Shown in pieces: positions 51,898-62,008 of a DNA stretch of 64,000 nt (the first letter of the stretch is position 1; each line of letters begins with the position of its first letter). The stretch comes from Mycobacterium interjectum (GTDB lineage Bacteria; Actinomycetota; Actinomycetes; Mycobacteriales; Mycobacteriaceae): the NCBI GenBank assembly GCA_002102225.1, contig LQPB01000043.1, positions 58,199-122,198 on the forward strand. Direction: 5' to 3'. The notes below the pieces were generated by a model. The model had not been told where the DNA came from. It saw only the letters and a program-made list of their open reading frames with translations, and did no database searches. Both the position numbers and the translations under genes were made by a program.

Positions 51898-53727
51898 ATG
51901 AGTGACACGACCGCGGATTCGCGGGAGGGTACGCAGTTCGGGCCGTATCGGCTGCGGCGGCTGGTGGGCCGCGGCGGCATGGGTGACGTCTACGAGGCCG
52001 AGGACACGGTGCGCGAACGCATCGTGGCGCTCAAGCTCATGTCGCAGACGCTCTCCAGCGATCCCGTCTTTCGCTCGCGCATGCAGCGCGAGGCCCGCAC
52101 CGCGGGGCGGCTGCAGGAACCCCACGTCGTGCCGATTCATGACTTCGGCGAGATCGATGGCCAGCTGTACGTGGACATGCGCCTGATCGACGGCAAGAAC
52201 CTGGCCACCACGCTGAGCCGGTTCGGGCCGTTGGCGCCGCCGCGCGCGGTGGCGATCGTGCGCCAGATCGGCTCGGCGCTCGACGCCGCGCACGCGGCCG
52301 GGGTGATGCATCGGGACGTGAAACCGGAGAACATCCTCGTCAGCTCCGACGATTTCGCCTATCTCGTCGACTTCGGGATCGCGAGCGCCACGTCGGACGA
52401 AAAGCTGACGCAGTTCGGCACCACGGTGGGCACGGTCAAATACATGGCGCCGGAGCGGTTCAGCGACAGCGAAGTGACCTATCGCGCCGACATCTACGCC
52501 CTGGCCTGCGTGCTCTATGAGTGCCTGACGGGCACCCCGCCGTACACCGGCGACACCATCGGCGTGATGGGGGCGCACCTCAACCAGGCGATCCCGCGGC
52601 CCAGTGTCGCGCGGCCGAGCATCCCGGTGGCCTTCGATGCCGTGATCGCCCGCGGCATGGCCAAGGACCCCGCGGCGCGTTATGCGACCTGCGGTGACCT
52701 GTCGGCGGCCGCCTACGCCGCGCTGGCCACACCCGATCAGGACCGGGCCACCGACATCCTGGAGCGCAGCCAGGTGGCCAAGCTGCCCGCCGCGTTCGCC
52801 GGCCAGCAGCCCAGCGGCTACGCGTCGGTGCCGCCCGGCATGGCCAACCACGTGCCGCCGCACGGCCCGATGTGGCCCGGGACCCCGGCTACCGGATCAC
52901 CGGTCATCGGTGGTGGACCCGTGCCACAGCCGACGGGATGGCCGGGCACTCCGGCGTGGGGCACGGGCGATCTCGGGGGCGCCGGCGCACCGCCGTGGGG
53001 GCAGCCGCCCCGGGGCGCCCGTAAGCCGTGGCTGTGGGTGGGGGCCGCCGTGGCCGTGGTGGTGGCCGTCGTCGGTGTACTGGCGGTGGTTGCCGCCCAT
53101 CCGTGGCAGTCGTCTTCCTCCCGTCCGACGTCCACCGCGACGTCGGCGCCGCCCCCGCCCGACGCGGTCGAGTTGAAAGTGCTCGACGACGGTGTGTCGA
53201 TCGGCAGCGCGGCGGCACCGACGACGATTGACATCTTCAACGAGCCCATCTGCCCGCCGTGCGGCAGCTTCATCCGGTCGAATGCGAGCGACATCGAAAG
53301 CGCCGTGAACAACAAGAAGCTCGCGGTGCGCTACCACCTGCTCAACTTCCTCGACGACAGGTCGCACAGCAAGAATTACTCGACTCGCGCCGTCGCGGCC
53401 ACGTATTGCGTTGCGGCGCAAAACGATCCGAAGCTCTATAGCGATTTCTACTCCGGGCTGTTCGCCAGCACCTTCCAGCCCGCCGAGAATGCCCCCGAAG
53501 ATCGCACCGACGGCGAACTGGCCCAGTTGGCCAAGACCGTCGGCGTCGATGCCAGCGTGATCGACTGCATCAAAGCCGGTGACGACGTCGCCACCGCAAA
53601 GGCCAAGGCCGCGGCCGGGGACGCGACGTTGAGTGGGCTCAACGCCACCGGCACGCCGTTCGTGTGGGACGGCACCAAATCGGTGAACTATCAGGATCCG
53701 ACCTGGCTCACCAAGCTGATCGGATAG
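51898..53727 (+). CDS. pknE: Ser/Thr protein kinase with DsbA-like ectodomain (PknE-like)
   Basis: 609 residues. Kinase: GRGGMG, VALKLM, MHRDVKPENILV, VDFGIAS, APERF. A Gly/Pro-rich linker leads to one transmembrane helix (WLWVGAAVAVVVAVVGVLAVVAA) near 385 and a thioredoxin/DsbA-like outer domain with the CPPC redox motif in NEPICPPCGSF, plus helices to the C-terminus. This is the PknE architecture, linked in M. tuberculosis to redox or NO signals. ATG 51898 follows GTGAGGAG. The small membrane protein gene after it is convergent. Confidence 0.92.
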   Translation: MSDTTADSREGTQFGPYRLRRLVGRGGMGDVYEAEDTVRERIVALKLMSQTLSSDPVFRSRMQREARTAGRLQEPHVVPIHDFGEIDGQLYVDMRLIDGKNLATTLSRFGPLAPPRAVAIVRQIGSALDAAHAAGVMHRDVKPENILVSSDDFAYLVDFGIASATSDEKLTQFGTTVGTVKYMAPERFSDSEVTYRADIYALACVLYECLTGTPPYTGDTIGVMGAHLNQAIPRPSVARPSIPVAFDAVIARGMAKDPAARYATCGDLSAAAYAALATPDQDRATDILERSQVAKLPAAFAGQQPSGYASVPPGMANHVPPHGPMWPGTPATGSPVIGGGPVPQPTGWPGTPAWGTGDLGGAGAPPWGQPPRGARKPWLWVGAAVAVVVAVVGVLAVVAAHPWQSSSSRPTSTATSAPPPPDAVELKVLDDGVSIGSAAAPTTIDIFNEPICPPCGSFIRSNASDIESAVNNKKLAVRYHLLNFLDDRSHSKNYSTRAVAATYCVAAQNDPKLYSDFYSGLFASTFQPAENAPEDRTDGELAQLAKTVGVDASVIDCIKAGDDVATAKAKAAAGDATLSGLNATGTPFVWDGTKSVNYQDPTWLTKLIG

Positions 53728-53775
53728 GCCGCCGACCGCATTGCCGCAGTGGGTGATTCGGCCCCGCGCGCGGTG

Positions 53776-54144
53776 TTAGGGGCGCGGTGTGGGAGGCGTT
53801 GGCGCCGAGGGCGTTTGCGGCGGCGGCATCATGCCGCCCGGTCCCATCATGGGACCCATACCACCCGGTCCCATCATGCCGCCCATACCGCCGGGTCCCA
53901 TCATCGGGCAGCTGCCGGAGTGTCCGCCGTAATAGCCGCGGTACCAGCCATAGTGGCTGCCCGAGGACCAGCCCAACAACAGCCCCCAGAACAGGATCAC
54001 CGAGACGACGAAGAGCGTCCCGGCAACGATCACCACCCACGCCGCGGCTTGGCCCAACCGGCTGGGTGCGCCATACGGGTTGTCGTACCTGGGCGGCCCG
54101 GTCACGGCGGTCGGTTGGATCGTGGGTTCGGGTGTCTCCGTCAT
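53776..54144 (-). CDS. Small membrane protein with Met/Gly/Pro-rich tail
   Basis: 122 residues. One transmembrane helix (AAAWVVIVAGTLFVVSVILFWGLLLG) is followed by a His/Tyr/Gly stretch (SHYGWYRGYYGGHS), then repeats of M-x-GPGGM and a Pro-rich end. Met- and His-rich tails can bind Cu(I) or other soft metals, but this is inference. It lies convergently next to the PknE-like gene, a placement I also recall for Rv1744c beside pknE in M. tuberculosis. Confidence 0.72.
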   Translation of the reverse strand: MTETPEPTIQPTAVTGPPRYDNPYGAPSRLGQAAAWVVIVAGTLFVVSVILFWGLLLGWSSGSHYGWYRGYYGGHSGSCPMMGPGGMGGMMGPGGMGPMMGPGGMMPPPQTPSAPTPPTPRP

Positions 54145-54221
54145 GGCTAGAAGGATCGCACAAAATACCCCGTGGGGGTAGGGACCATTGGCCCTAGCTT
54201 GGTGGGCCCCTCCGGATGCGG

Positions 54222-56138
54222 TCAGTCGCCGGTGCGCGTGAATTTGATGTCGACGTCGGTGCTCTTGCAGGGTGACGGCGGCCCCGTCACGTCCTCGTGG
54301 CCGTGTCCGCTGAGTATCGGAATCGGGTCCAGCGGCGGCTGGGGCATCGGGAAGTGCGCGACGATCCTGGTGTGCTCCATGGCGCCGCCCCGCGTGCAGG
54401 GCATGTCGAACTCGCGGTCGTAAGTCCAAGCGCCGCCGTCGAATACCAGCGCCATGGCTGACAACGGTGGTTTGTGGAAGAAGCTCATGCACCGGTCGCC
54501 GGTGCGCAGGCAGTCGGTGCGGACCACGAAGTCGTTCTGTTCCCGGTAACCGTTGGGCTGTGCGCCGGTCTCCTGGTAGTGGCCGTGCACCCCCTCGGCC
54601 GGCGACACGGTCCGCGGCGGCAGGGCATTCGGATCGGCCACACTCTTGAGGTCGACGTCCCCGGTGCGGGTGAAGGTCACGCTCCGTTTGTTGGCGCAGC
54701 CCTTGCCCATGATCTCGGTGGCCTCGCCGGCCAGCGTGCCATCGGGACGCGGTTGCAGCGTGAACGTCTCCCAGATTTCACCGTCGGCCTTGCCGCAGGT
54801 GCTCGAGCCCACGCTCACGGCCAGCCAGCTTCCGTTCACCTGGTCCAGCACCATCGTCGGCACCTGCATGGTCTCGCCGGTCAGGCGTGTCGCGGTGGCC
54901 ACGCAGCCGGTGGGGCGGCACGCGGAACTCACGCCCCACGTCTCGGTTGTCGGCGCGGCGCCCGGCGGGGGCATGCCCTCGATGCTGGTGATCCGCGCGA
55001 AGTCGGCCCGGTAGACGCCCGTGAAGGGACCCGAATTGGGCGGTGGGGCCGTGGGTGTCGGGGCGGCGGTGGGCGCGGCGGCGGGCGACGGCTGGTGGGA
55101 GTGGGTGAGCCGGTCCCCCGCCCAGACGCCACCCGCGATCAGCAACGCGACGCCGGCCAGGGCGGGGATCAGGACGGCGGGGCGCCGGCTCCACCGTTTC
55201 GTCGGCCGCAGCGGCGTGGTCGGGGCGGCGACGCCGAACGAGGGCTGGGTGATTTCGTTGTCGGGGCGGGGCGGAATCTGGCCGGCATACGCGTAGCCCG
55301 GGCCGACCTGCTGGCCGAGGTGGGCGGCGAACTCCCCGCAGCTGCCGAATCGCTGCGACGGCTCCTTGGCCATGGCCGCGGCGAACACCGGGTCCAGCGC
55401 GGCCAGTTCCGGCCGGCGCGCGGCGATGGAGGGCGGCGCGGCGTTGACATGCTGGCTGATCACCACGGCGGGATTCGAATCGACGTACGGCGCCGCACCG
55501 GTCAGCAGGTGAAAAGCCGTGCAGGCCAAGGCGTATTGATCGGCGCGCCCGTCGATCGGCTCGCCCTTGAGCTGCTCGGGCGCCGCGTACGCCGCCGTGC
55601 CCACCGTCATGTTGGTCGCCGTCAGACCGGTGGCGTCCTCGATGCGCCGGGCAATGCCGAAGTCGGCCAGGAAGACCCGCCGCTCCTGGCCGTCGGGGTC
55701 GGTCAACAGGATATTGGCGGGCTTGACGTCGCGGTGCAGCAGCCCGCGATGGTGCGCGTAGTCCAGCGCCGAGGCGACCGCGGTGATGATGGACGCCACC
55801 TCATCGAGCGGCATTCCGCCCGGGTTGCTGTCGCGCAACAGCCGGCCCGCGTCGGTGCCGGGCACGTAGGCCATCGAGATCCAGAAGTGGCCGTCCTCTT
55901 CGCCGCGGTCGTGGACTCGCACGATGTGCGGGTGTGACAACCCGGCCGCCAGGTCGGCCTCGCGCACGAACCGGGCCCGGAATTCCGCGTCGGCGGTCAG
56001 TTCCGGCGGCAGCACCTTCAGCGCGTCCTCGCGCGGCAGCCGTGGGTGCGCCGCCAGGTACACCTGGCCCATGCCGCCCGAGCCCAGCAACCGACGGATC
56101 GTGTATCCGGCAAACACCTGGCCGACCTCAAGCGACAT
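54222..56138 (-). CDS. Ser/Thr protein kinase, PknF-like, with large ectodomain (3 of 3)
   Basis: 638 residues from ATG 56138. Kinase motifs [35 protein letters not shown]. Transmembrane helix ([21 protein letters not shown]) near 350. The ectodomain has the family blocks [38 protein letters not shown], and ends FTRTGD. It is closest in the kinase domain to the protein at 39693 (shared [33 protein letters not shown] region). GTG 56177 with GGAAAGGA upstream is an alternative start adding 13 residues. Confidence 0.88.
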   Translation of the reverse strand: MSLEVGQVFAGYTIRRLLGSGGMGQVYLAAHPRLPREDALKVLPPELTADAEFRARFVREADLAAGLSHPHIVRVHDRGEEDGHFWISMAYVPGTDAGRLLRDSNPGGMPLDEVASIITAVASALDYAHHRGLLHRDVKPANILLTDPDGQERRVFLADFGIARRIEDATGLTATNMTVGTAAYAAPEQLKGEPIDGRADQYALACTAFHLLTGAAPYVDSNPAVVISQHVNAAPPSIAARRPELAALDPVFAAAMAKEPSQRFGSCGEFAAHLGQQVGPGYAYAGQIPPRPDNEITQPSFGVAAPTTPLRPTKRWSRRPAVLIPALAGVALLIAGGVWAGDRLTHSHQPSPAAAPTAAPTPTAPPPNSGPFTGVYRADFARITSIEGMPPPGAAPTTETWGVSSACRPTGCVATATRLTGETMQVPTMVLDQVNGSWLAVSVGSSTCGKADGEIWETFTLQPRPDGTLAGEATEIMGKGCANKRSVTFTRTGDVDLKSVADPNALPPRTVSPAEGVHGHYQETGAQPNGYREQNDFVVRTDCLRTGDRCMSFFHKPPLSAMALVFDGGAWTYDREFDMPCTRGGAMEHTRIVAHFPMPQPPLDPIPILSGHGHEDVTGPPSPCKSTDVDIKFTRTGD

Positions 56139-56144
56139 GGCCAG

Positions 56145-56150
56145 ATCGTA
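56145..56150 (-). promoter_or_regulatory. Putative -10 (TACGAT) for leaderless kinase gene
   Basis: TACGAT-N6-ATG before 56138, as in the two paralogous kinases. A competing ribosome site and GTG lie 39 nt upstream. Confidence 0.45.
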
Positions 56151-56292
56151 AGTCTTGTCTTCGGGGGTTTTGGGCACTTCCGATCCTTTCCGGCCACGGG
56201 GCGATAGCCCGTCAGCAGAAAGGTTGCGGCAGCGAACTTGCCAGATCTTGGTGAAGTCCTTGCGGATTTCTTGCGCTGCGTGCGCGGATCGC

Positions 56293-56345
56293 CGGGCGTG
56301 GGGGCCGCGGATCACCGCCGCTTGCGCGGCCGGCCCCCACGCCCG
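56293..56345 (-). terminator. Strong GC hairpin after the type III glutamine synthetase
   Basis: A perfect 15-bp stem, CGGGCGTGGGGGCCG (56293-56307) with CGGCCCCCACGCCCG (56331-56345), begins 10 bp past the stop on the minus strand. There is no T-run. It is the best terminator candidate in the window and would end the asnO-ngs-MFS-GS transcript. The remainder of the gap to 56138 holds only upstream kinase sequence. Confidence 0.7.
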
Positions 56346-56355
56346 ACGAAGTCGG

Positions 56356-58533
56356 TCACAGGATGTACAGCATCTCCTGGTACGTGGGAAGCGGCCATAG
56401 ATCATCGGCGACAACGCTTTCCAGCGTGTCAACGGCCGCGCGCACGGCGTCCATCGCCGGCAGCAGCTCGTGCTGGGCGTGCGTGGCCTCTTCGAGGGCC
56501 GACGAGGCGGAGTGATCCGATAGCGCGGACTTCAGCGTCGCCAACGCCGCGGACAAATCGGCAAGCGGGGACGAAACCCCTTCCAGTGCGACCATACTCG
56601 GCTCCACGCCGGCCTTTTTCAAGGCCGCGACGTTCTGCGCGAGCTCGGTCTGGTAGCGGATCGCGGCCGGCAGGATGACGGTCGTCCCGATCTCGAGCGC
56701 CAGCTTCGCTTCGACGGCGATGGTCAGCGCGTACTGCTCCAGGCGGACCTCGTAGCGGCTGTGCAGTTCGCGGTCGTTGAACACGCCGTACTTCTCGAAG
56801 AGTTCGATCGATTCCGGCTTGATCAGCTCGGGGATCGCGTCCAGCGTGGTCTTCAGGTTCGGCAGCCCCCGCTCGGCCGCCTCGATCTGCCAGTTCTCGG
56901 AATACCCGTCCCCGTTGAACACCACCGCGCCGTGTTCGGTGATGACGTCGGTGAGCAGCTTCTGTACCGCGGCATCGAAATCCTCGCCGTCTGCGACGGC
57001 CTTCTCCAAGATCGAGGCCATGTAGTCGAACGAGTCGGCCATGATCGTGTTCAGCACGATCATCGGCACGGCAACGGTCTGCCCGGAGCCCGGCGCCCGG
57101 AATTCAAACCTGTTGCCGGTGAACGCGAATGGACTGGTGCGGTTGCGGTCGCCGGCATCGGTCGGCAGCGGGGGCAGCGTGTCGACACCGATGATCATGG
57201 TGCCCTTGCCCTTCGACGAGGTCGCCGCGCCCTTGGCGATCTGCTCGAACACGTCGGCGAGCTGCTCTCCGAGGAAGATCGAGATGATCGCCGGCGGTGC
57301 CTCGTTGGCGCCCAACCGGTGGTCGTTGGTGGCCGAGGCCACCGACACGCGGAGCAGCCCGGCGAATTTGTGCACGGCGCGGATCACCGCCGCGCAGAAC
57401 ACCAGGAACTGGGCGTTCTCGTGCGGGGTGTCGCCCGGCACGAGCAGCGAACCCAGTTCGGCGTTGCCCACCGAGAAGTTGACGTGCTTCCCCGAGCCGT
57501 TGACGCCGGCGAACGGCTTCTCGTGGAACAGGCATTCCATGCCGTGCTTCTTGGCGATCGTCTTGAAGGTCGTCATCAGCAGCTGCTGGTGGTCGGAGGC
57601 GATGTTGGCGCGCTCGAACATCGGCGCCACCTCGAACTGGCCCGGGGCCACCTCGTTGTGCCGGGTCTTGGCGGGAATGCCGAGTTTGAACAGCTCCCGC
57701 TCGGTGTCCATCATGAAACCGAGGACGCGCTCGGGCACCGCGCCGAAGTAATGGTCGTCGAACTCCTGCCCCTTGGGCGGCTTCGCGCCGAACACCGTGC
57801 GACCGGCGTTGACCAGGTCGGGCCGGGCCAGGAAGAAGTGGCGGTCGACCAGGAAGTACTCCTGCTCCGGGCCGCAGAACGACACCACCTTGTTGAGCTC
57901 CTTGTGGCCGAACAGCTTCAGGATGCGCTCGGCGTGGATGCCCATGGCCTGCTGGCTGCGCAGCAGCGGCGTTTTGTAGTCCAGCGCCTCGCCGGTCATC
58001 GAGACGAAAACCGTTGGGATGCAGAGCGTGTTGCCGTTCGGGTTCTCCAGAATGTAGGCCGGGCTGGTGACGTCCCAGCCGGTGTAGCCGCGCGCTTCGA
58101 AGGTGCTGCGCAGCCCACCCGAGGGGAAGCTGGAGGCGTCGGGCTCGCCCTGGATGAGGGTCTTGCCGGCGAACTCCGCGAGCGTCTGCCCGTCCGAGAT
58201 GGGCTCGAGGAAGCTGTCGTGCTTTTCGGCGGTCAGGCCGGTCATCGGGTAGAACACGTGGGCGTAGTGGGTGGCACCCTTCTCCAGCGCCCAGTCCTTC
58301 ATGGCCACCGCCACCGTGTCGGCGACCGCGGGGTCGAGCTTGGCGCCTTTCTCGATGGTGGCCACGACGGACTTGAACACCGACTTGGGCAGCCGCGCCT
58401 GCATTTCGGCCTTGGTGAAGACGTTCGAGCCGAAGATCTCACCCGGGGTCTCCCCGGGCACGAAGCTGATGGCCGGGGGAACATACGCCTCGACGTTGTT
58501 GATCGCCTGCAGGCGGACAGCGTTTCCGCTCAA
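56356..58533 (-). CDS. glnN: Type III glutamine synthetase
   Basis: 725 residues, the size of GSIII and far longer than GlnA (about 470). The GSIII features are [77 protein letters not shown] and FNGDGYS. It makes glutamine from glutamate, ammonia and ATP. Start is TTG 58533 with AGGA upstream; no ATG gives the conserved N-terminus. It is the last gene of the minus-strand NAGGN-like cluster, suggesting local glutamine supply. Confidence 0.93.
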   Translation of the reverse strand: MSGNAVRLQAINNVEAYVPPAISFVPGETPGEIFGSNVFTKAEMQARLPKSVFKSVVATIEKGAKLDPAVADTVAVAMKDWALEKGATHYAHVFYPMTGLTAEKHDSFLEPISDGQTLAEFAGKTLIQGEPDASSFPSGGLRSTFEARGYTGWDVTSPAYILENPNGNTLCIPTVFVSMTGEALDYKTPLLRSQQAMGIHAERILKLFGHKELNKVVSFCGPEQEYFLVDRHFFLARPDLVNAGRTVFGAKPPKGQEFDDHYFGAVPERVLGFMMDTERELFKLGIPAKTRHNEVAPGQFEVAPMFERANIASDHQQLLMTTFKTIAKKHGMECLFHEKPFAGVNGSGKHVNFSVGNAELGSLLVPGDTPHENAQFLVFCAAVIRAVHKFAGLLRVSVASATNDHRLGANEAPPAIISIFLGEQLADVFEQIAKGAATSSKGKGTMIIGVDTLPPLPTDAGDRNRTSPFAFTGNRFEFRAPGSGQTVAVPMIVLNTIMADSFDYMASILEKAVADGEDFDAAVQKLLTDVITEHGAVVFNGDGYSENWQIEAAERGLPNLKTTLDAIPELIKPESIELFEKYGVFNDRELHSRYEVRLEQYALTIAVEAKLALEIGTTVILPAAIRYQTELAQNVAALKKAGVEPSMVALEGVSSPLADLSAALATLKSALSDHSASSALEEATHAQHELLPAMDAVRAAVDTLESVVADDLWPLPTYQEMLYIL

Positions 58534-58681
58534 TTGAATTCCTATCGCTGAGGGGCCCCACGGTTCACGTGGCGGACGACGGACCGCCCCACCATAGGAA
58601 CGTTCGATGGCAAACCTGTTACGGCGGTGTCAACGCTGGGTCCGCGATGGTTGCGATCGTGAGACGTGTGCCGCCGCGCGC

Positions 58682-60163
58682 CTATTGCTGACGCGGCGCT
58701 TCTTCCTCGCGCTCGGCGTCGGCCACCGTCAAGGGCAATGCCAGCTCCTCCAGCGGGCGTCGCTCGGCGGCGACGCCGAGCCACAGCTCGATCAGGCCCG
58801 CGATGGCCATCACCGCCGCCCCGATGAGGAACGACCACACCACCTGACCGCGCTGCCCGGAATTGATCAGCTGGCCGAACAGCAGCGGGCCGGTGATCCC
58901 GCCGATCGCCGTCCCCATCGCGTAGAAAAACGCGATCGCCAGCGCCCGGGTCTCCATCGGGAAGATCTCGCTGACGGTCAGGTAGGCCGCGCTCGCGCCC
59001 GCCGAGGCCAAGAAGAAGGCCACCGCGAGGACGGCGATGAACGTCCAGGCGCCGCCGGTCCCCGTCACGAACAACACCGCCAAGACGACGGCCACGACGG
59101 CCGAACCGATGTACGTCGCGGTGATCATCGGTTTGCGCCCGACCGTGTCGAACAGGTGCCCGAGGGCCAGCGGGCCGACGAAATTGCTCAGCGCCCAAAG
59201 GATGAAGAACAGCGGCACCTTCGCGGACGGGACCCCGTAGAAGCCACTCAGCAGCGTGCCGAGGTTGAACGTGACCCCGTTGTAGAGGAACGCCTGCCCG
59301 ATGAACAGCGCCAGCCCGAGCACCGCGCGCCGCGGGTACAGCGTGAACGCCACCCTGGCGATCTCCCGAAACGAAATCGTCTCCCGTTGGCGGACTTTGA
59401 GCGGGCGGCCGCCCGGCGCCGGCAGCGCCTTGCCGGTGGCGCGCTCCACTTCGCCCTCGATCTCACCGACGACCCGTTCGGCCTCCTCAGCGCGGCCGTG
59501 GATGAACAGCCAGCGGGGACTTTCCGGAACGTTGCGCCGGACGAGCAGCACGAAGATGCCGAAGATCGCACCGACGCCGAAGGCGAGGCGCCACCCGATG
59601 TTCGGCGCGAAATTCGAGGTGTCCAGCAGGACCAGCGCGCCGGCCGCGCCCGCCGCCGACCCGAGCCAGTAGGTGCCGTTGATCACCAGGTCCACGCGAC
59701 CGCGCACGCGCGCGGGGATCAGCTCGTCGATCGCCGAATTGATCGCCGCGTACTCCCCGCCGATGCCGGAGCCGGTGAAGAAGCGGGCGATGAAGAAATA
59801 CCAAGGGGCGAACGCGAATGCGGTCGCGACGGTGGCGACCAGGTACACCGCGAGGGTCAGCATGAACAGGTTGCGCCGGCCGAAGCGGTCGGTCAGGTGA
59901 CCGAAGAACAGCGCGCCCAGGCAGGCCCCGGCGATGTAGAACGCCGCCGCCATCCCGATCTGCGCGGCGTCGAGCGCGATGCCGCTGCCCTTTTCGGTGA
60001 GGCGGGACGACACGTTGCCCACCATGGTGACCTCGAGGCCGTCGAGGATCCACACGCCTCCGAGGCCAATGACGACGCGCCAGTGGAATCGCGACCACGG
60101 CAGCCGGTCCAGCCGGGCCGGCACCTGCGTGGTGATGGTTCCGGTTTGCACGCCTGCGCTCAT
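58682..60163 (-). CDS. MFS transporter (sugar/aromatic acid type)
   Basis: 493 residues with 12 hydrophobic helices. MFS signatures: GHLTDRFGRRNLFM after helix 2, RFFTGSGIGGEYAAINSAIDELIPARVRGR, and DTVGRKPMI in the second half. A cytosolic loop in the middle is about 70 residues. The family moves sugars, metabolites or aromatic acids. AGGAG precedes ATG 60163. It lies between the ligase and glutamine synthetase genes, so osmolyte or amino acid transport is a plausible but unproven role. Confidence 0.88.
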   Translation of the reverse strand: MSAGVQTGTITTQVPARLDRLPWSRFHWRVVIGLGGVWILDGLEVTMVGNVSSRLTEKGSGIALDAAQIGMAAAFYIAGACLGALFFGHLTDRFGRRNLFMLTLAVYLVATVATAFAFAPWYFFIARFFTGSGIGGEYAAINSAIDELIPARVRGRVDLVINGTYWLGSAAGAAGALVLLDTSNFAPNIGWRLAFGVGAIFGIFVLLVRRNVPESPRWLFIHGRAEEAERVVGEIEGEVERATGKALPAPGGRPLKVRQRETISFREIARVAFTLYPRRAVLGLALFIGQAFLYNGVTFNLGTLLSGFYGVPSAKVPLFFILWALSNFVGPLALGHLFDTVGRKPMITATYIGSAVVAVVLAVLFVTGTGGAWTFIAVLAVAFFLASAGASAAYLTVSEIFPMETRALAIAFFYAMGTAIGGITGPLLFGQLINSGQRGQVVWSFLIGAAVMAIAGLIELWLGVAAERRPLEELALPLTVADAEREEEAPRQQ

Positions 60164-60217
60164 CTGACTCCTATCTGGGTGAGCAGAGAATTACCCAAAC
60201 AAGCGGAGGGGCAAGCG

Positions 60218-62008
60218 TCAATCCCGGTCCGGGCGTGACTCCTCGGGGGTCCAGGCCAGCGGCTGGCCGGGCTGACCCGGGAAAAGGTAGTCGATGAACG
60301 CCGCGGCGGTGGGCTGGGGTTCGTGGTTGGCCAGCCCGGGCCGCTCGTTGGCTTCGATGAAGGCGTATTCGGCGCCGGTGACGTCCGGGACGAGCAGGTC
60401 GATGCCCGTCACGGGGATGCCGATCGCCGCGGCCGCGGCCACCGCGACGCGACACAGTTCCGGGTTCACCACCGCGGTGACATCGTGGATGGTGCCGCCC
60501 TGATGCAGGTTGGCGGTGCGCCGGACGCGGAGCCGGGTCCCCTGGGGCAGCACGTCGTCCAGCGTCCAACCGGCTTCGGAGACCGTCGCCTCGGTGAGGT
60601 CGTCGATCGGGATCCTGGACTCGCCACCGGTGGCGGCCGAGCGTCGCCGGCTCTCGGCCGCGATCAGGTCCCGGATGCTGTGCTCGCCCGTGCCGATGAT
60701 CTCCGGCGGCATCCGCAGCGCCGCGGCCACCACCCGGCCGTCGATCACCACGAGCCGCAGGTCGTCGCCCTGCACCCGCTCCTCGATCAACACCTCCGGA
60801 TAGTGCTGCCGCGCCCGCGCCACGGCCGCGGCCAGCTCGTCGGGGCCCTTCTCGGCGGGCACGCCCACGGTGATGCCCTTGCCCTGCTCTCCGCGGGTCG
60901 GTTTGACGACCACCTCCCCGACCTCCTGCAGGAAGGAGTAGTCGCCGTCGTCGAAGGTGGCCAGGCGCGCACGCGGCACGGTGATGCCCGCCTCGGAGAC
61001 CAGGCGCCGCGTCAAACGCTTGTCGTCGCAACGGCACATCGCGACCGCCGAGGTGAACTCCGACAGCGATTCGCGGGTGATGACGCTGCGGCCGCCGTGG
61101 GTGAGCCGGATCTCGCCGGCCTCGGCGTCGAGGACCTCGACCCAGATCCCGCGGCGCATCGCCTCGTCGGCGATGATCCGCGCGTAGGGATTGAGATCCT
61201 CGACCGTTTCCGGAGGCGCGGTGAACAGCGGCTCGTTGATCGCGTTCTTCCGCTTGATCGCCAGCACCGGAACCCGGACGAAGCCGAGCTTTTCGTAGAG
61301 GCCGATGGCCGCGGCGTTGTCGTGTGCCACCGACAGATCCATGTAGGCGCGGCCGACCCGCCGGAAACGATCGGCCAGGGCCCGGGTCAGGGCCTCCCCC
61401 ACCCCGGGCAGCGCCGCGGCGGGATCGACGGCCAAGGTCCACAGGCTCGAGCCCTGCTCCGGGTCGGAGAAGAGCAACTCGTGGTCCACGCCCGTTACCG
61501 TGCCCACCACGGCGCCGTCGTCGTCCCGCACGGCGACCAGGTAGGTCACCGCGTCCGCGTGCAAGTGGTTGTCCCAGATCGTCTCGACCGGCGCCGGCAC
61601 CATCCCGCACCGCACGAACACGCGGTTCATGGCATCGGCGTCGGCGGGGTCGGTCAGGGTGCGCACCGTCATGCCCACCGGCGACGGGGCCGTGTCTTCG
61701 TCGTCCGGGTGAAAGCGCAGCCGATAGGTGTGGCTGGGGTCGATGAACAGCTCGGTCGGCGCCCCGGCGACCACCACATGGGACTCGCGCGCGTAGATAC
61801 AGATGTCGCGCCGGCCCGGCACCTCCCGGCGCAGCGTTTCGGCCAGGGTGTCCGCATCCGCGAAGGTCTGGCCGAAAATCAGACGGCCCCAACCCATTTC
61901 GAGTTCGACGTCCTTGGCCATCGCATCGACGAGCTCGGGGGGCGAGGCGTCGTGCAGGCCCATCGTGATGGCTTCGGTGTGGTCCTCGGAGGGGTCGACG
62001 GCCGTCAT
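60218..62008 (-). CDS. ngs: N-acetylglutaminylglutamine synthetase-like GNAT/ATP-grasp fusion
   Basis: 596 residues. N-terminal GNAT acetyltransferase (about 95-260: VAVRDDDGAVVGTVTGV, LAVDPAAALPGVGEALTRALADRF, NAAAIGLYEKLGFVRV). C-terminal ATP-grasp ligase (about 300-590: VVVKPTRGEQGKGITVGV, VLIEERVQGDDLRLVVIDG, ITGIDLL-like VTGIDLLVPD, FIEANERPGL). This fusion joins acetyl-glutamine and glutamine in the NAGGN route. ATG 62008 overlaps the asnO-like stop by 4 nt (ATGA). Confidence 0.9.
   Translation of the reverse strand: MTAVDPSEDHTEAITMGLHDASPPELVDAMAKDVELEMGWGRLIFGQTFADADTLAETLRREVPGRRDICIYARESHVVVAGAPTELFIDPSHTYRLRFHPDDEDTAPSPVGMTVRTLTDPADADAMNRVFVRCGMVPAPVETIWDNHLHADAVTYLVAVRDDDGAVVGTVTGVDHELLFSDPEQGSSLWTLAVDPAAALPGVGEALTRALADRFRRVGRAYMDLSVAHDNAAAIGLYEKLGFVRVPVLAIKRKNAINEPLFTAPPETVEDLNPYARIIADEAMRRGIWVEVLDAEAGEIRLTHGGRSVITRESLSEFTSAVAMCRCDDKRLTRRLVSEAGITVPRARLATFDDGDYSFLQEVGEVVVKPTRGEQGKGITVGVPAEKGPDELAAAVARARQHYPEVLIEERVQGDDLRLVVIDGRVVAAALRMPPEIIGTGEHSIRDLIAAESRRRSAATGGESRIPIDDLTEATVSEAGWTLDDVLPQGTRLRVRRTANLHQGGTIHDVTAVVNPELCRVAVAAAAAIGIPVTGIDLLVPDVTGAEYAFIEANERPGLANHEPQPTAAAFIDYLFPGQPGQPLAWTPEESRPDRD

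Noticed and set aside
56761..58551. 596-codon plus-strand frame opposite the glutamine synthetase
   Set aside because: Antisense shadow of GSIII; composition is rich in His, Arg, Gly and Val without motifs.
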